Shown here: positions 7,249 through 7,547 of the stretch, in pieces
How positions within the stretch are numbered: position 1 is the stretch's first letter
How the letters are laid out: each line of letters starts with the position of its first letter
Source of the DNA: Cyanobacteria bacterium UBA8156
Lineage (GTDB): Bacteria; Cyanobacteriota; Cyanobacteriia; Pseudanabaenales; Pseudanabaenaceae
Assembly: GCA_003456125.1 (NCBI GenBank)
Contig: DMPD01000009.1
Span: 1 to 7,547 of the forward strand
Direction of reading: 5' to 3'
Length of the DNA stretch: 7,547 nucleotides
Notes under the pieces: generated by a model
Told to the model about the DNA's origin: nothing
The model's input: the letters and a program-made list of their open reading frames with translations, nothing else
The model's database searches: none
Program-made: the position numbers and the translations under genes

Positions 7249-7452
7249 ATGATCTGCCCCAAAAAAGGACTGCGCAAGGCGATCGCCCTGCACCGGCAAT
7301 TTCACCTAAAAACCGGCTTGCTGTTGGATGGTGCGGCCCGTTTGGTGGGAGTCAACCGCTGTCCCCTCACCAGCCCCCTCTACAAACTGGCCAAAAGCGC
7401 GGGCTATACCAATCTTTACCTGTCGAGCCTGGCGCTGATCTGGCTGGAATAA
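7249..7452 (+). CDS. Small basic protein, unknown function
   Basis: 67 aa from ATG 7249, 25 nt after pyrB. I do not recognise it. It is basic at the N-terminus (PKKGLRKAIALHRQFHLK), then has GLLLDGAARLVGVNRCPLTSPLYKLAKSAG (23-52), whose helix-turn-helix-like rhythm could fit a small nucleic-acid-binding fold, and an aromatic/aliphatic end (YTNLYLSSLALIWLE). There is no membrane segment or signal peptide, and no clear Shine-Dalgarno. Composition and in-frame GC match the neighbours, and a HIP1 octamer lies inside it (7279-7286). It may be the last gene of the plus-strand unit. The DNA-binding idea is weak. Confidence 0.55.
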   Translation: MICPKKGLRKAIALHRQFHLKTGLLLDGAARLVGVNRCPLTSPLYKLAKSAGYTNLYLSSLALIWLE

Positions 7453-7520
7453 TCGCCGAGCCTACGGGATGATTTCCGCTCCTCCCTTGGGAACTACCCC
7501 AACCGGGGCGGACAACTTTT

Positions 7521-7547
7521 TGTCGATTGACACGTTATTGACACGTT
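7521..7547. mobile_element. Possible terminus of a Tn7-like/CAST-type transposon (cut by window edge)
   Basis: The stretch starts TGTCGATTGACACGTT and continues with a second ATTGACACGTT up to the last base. Tn7-like and Mu-type elements start with 5'-TGT. As I recall them, ends of cyanobacterial Tn7-like and type V-K CAST elements have repeated TnsB sites of the form TGTCG..(A/G)ACAAATTA.TGTC, which this resembles. If the element starts at 7521, the five bases CTTTT (7516-7520) would be the duplicated target. No transposase gene is visible because the window ends. This is resemblance from memory only. Confidence 0.3.
7526..7547. repeat. Two abutting 11-bp direct repeats ATTGACACGTT
   Basis: Perfect copies occupy 7526-7536 and 7537-7547. 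A third copy may follow outside the window. Each copy contains TTGACA, the consensus -35 hexamer, so a promoter or a tandem operator is an alternative to a transposon end. Phasing of 11 bp places both copies on nearly the same helix face, as expected for tandem protein-binding sites. The rest of 7453-7520 holds only a weak 4-bp hairpin (7497-7508). Confidence 0.75.

Noticed and set aside
7497..7508. CCCC-AACC-GGGG hairpin as a terminator for the pyrB unit
   Set aside because: The stem is only 4 bp and the T-run (7517-7521) is 8 nt away, too weak to call an intrinsic terminator.
1..7547. tRNA, rRNA, CRISPR repeats, riboswitches
   Set aside because: I looked for cloverleaf-like segments, regularly spaced repeats and long structured leaders and found none; nearly all of the window is coding.

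Overview
The window is a GC-rich, gene-dense stretch of what is almost certainly a cyanobacterial chromosome. Three lines of evidence agree. I count eleven copies of the HIP1 octamer GCGATCGC spread through the coding regions. There is a RuBisCO-activase-type AAA+ gene (rca). The proteins, notably tyrS, rca and pyrB, look cyanobacterial throughout. I cannot name the genus.

Left part, minus strand. Positions 1-140 are intergenic and hold two perfect inverted repeats. Then come rca (141-1010) and tyrS (1049-2263, or from 2350), in the order tyrS then rca and 38 nt apart, a probable two-gene unit. The rca product has only the AAA+ core; the C-terminal RuBisCO-small-subunit-like domain carried by many cyanobacterial activases is absent.

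Centre and right, plus strand. A class A penicillin-binding protein gene diverges from tyrS at about 2335. Its frame is broken near the 3' end, in a run of seven G at 4287-4293. One extra G, or a -1 slip, restores a normal C-terminus ending at 4403. It is followed by a tightly packed co-directional series: a 65-aa two-helix membrane protein (4450-4647); a DAO-family FAD oxidoreductase overlapping it by ATGA (4644-5726); a divergent STAS-domain protein (5731-6102); a 41-aa single-helix membrane protein (6114-6239); pyrB, the aspartate carbamoyltransferase catalytic subunit (6243-7223); and a 67-aa unrecognised basic protein (7249-7452). Gaps are 46 nt after the penicillin-binding protein and 25 nt before the last gene, and otherwise -4 to 11 nt. 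This suggests one transcription unit joining wall synthesis, a redox enzyme, a signalling-type domain and pyrimidine synthesis.

Right edge. The last 27 bases (7521-7547) begin TGTCG and contain two abutting copies of ATTGACACGTT that run into the window boundary. This resembles the TnsB-site-rich ends of cyanobacterial Tn7-like/CAST elements, so a mobile element may begin here. The sequence needed to prove it lies outside the window. I see no tRNA, rRNA, CRISPR array or recognised defence gene.
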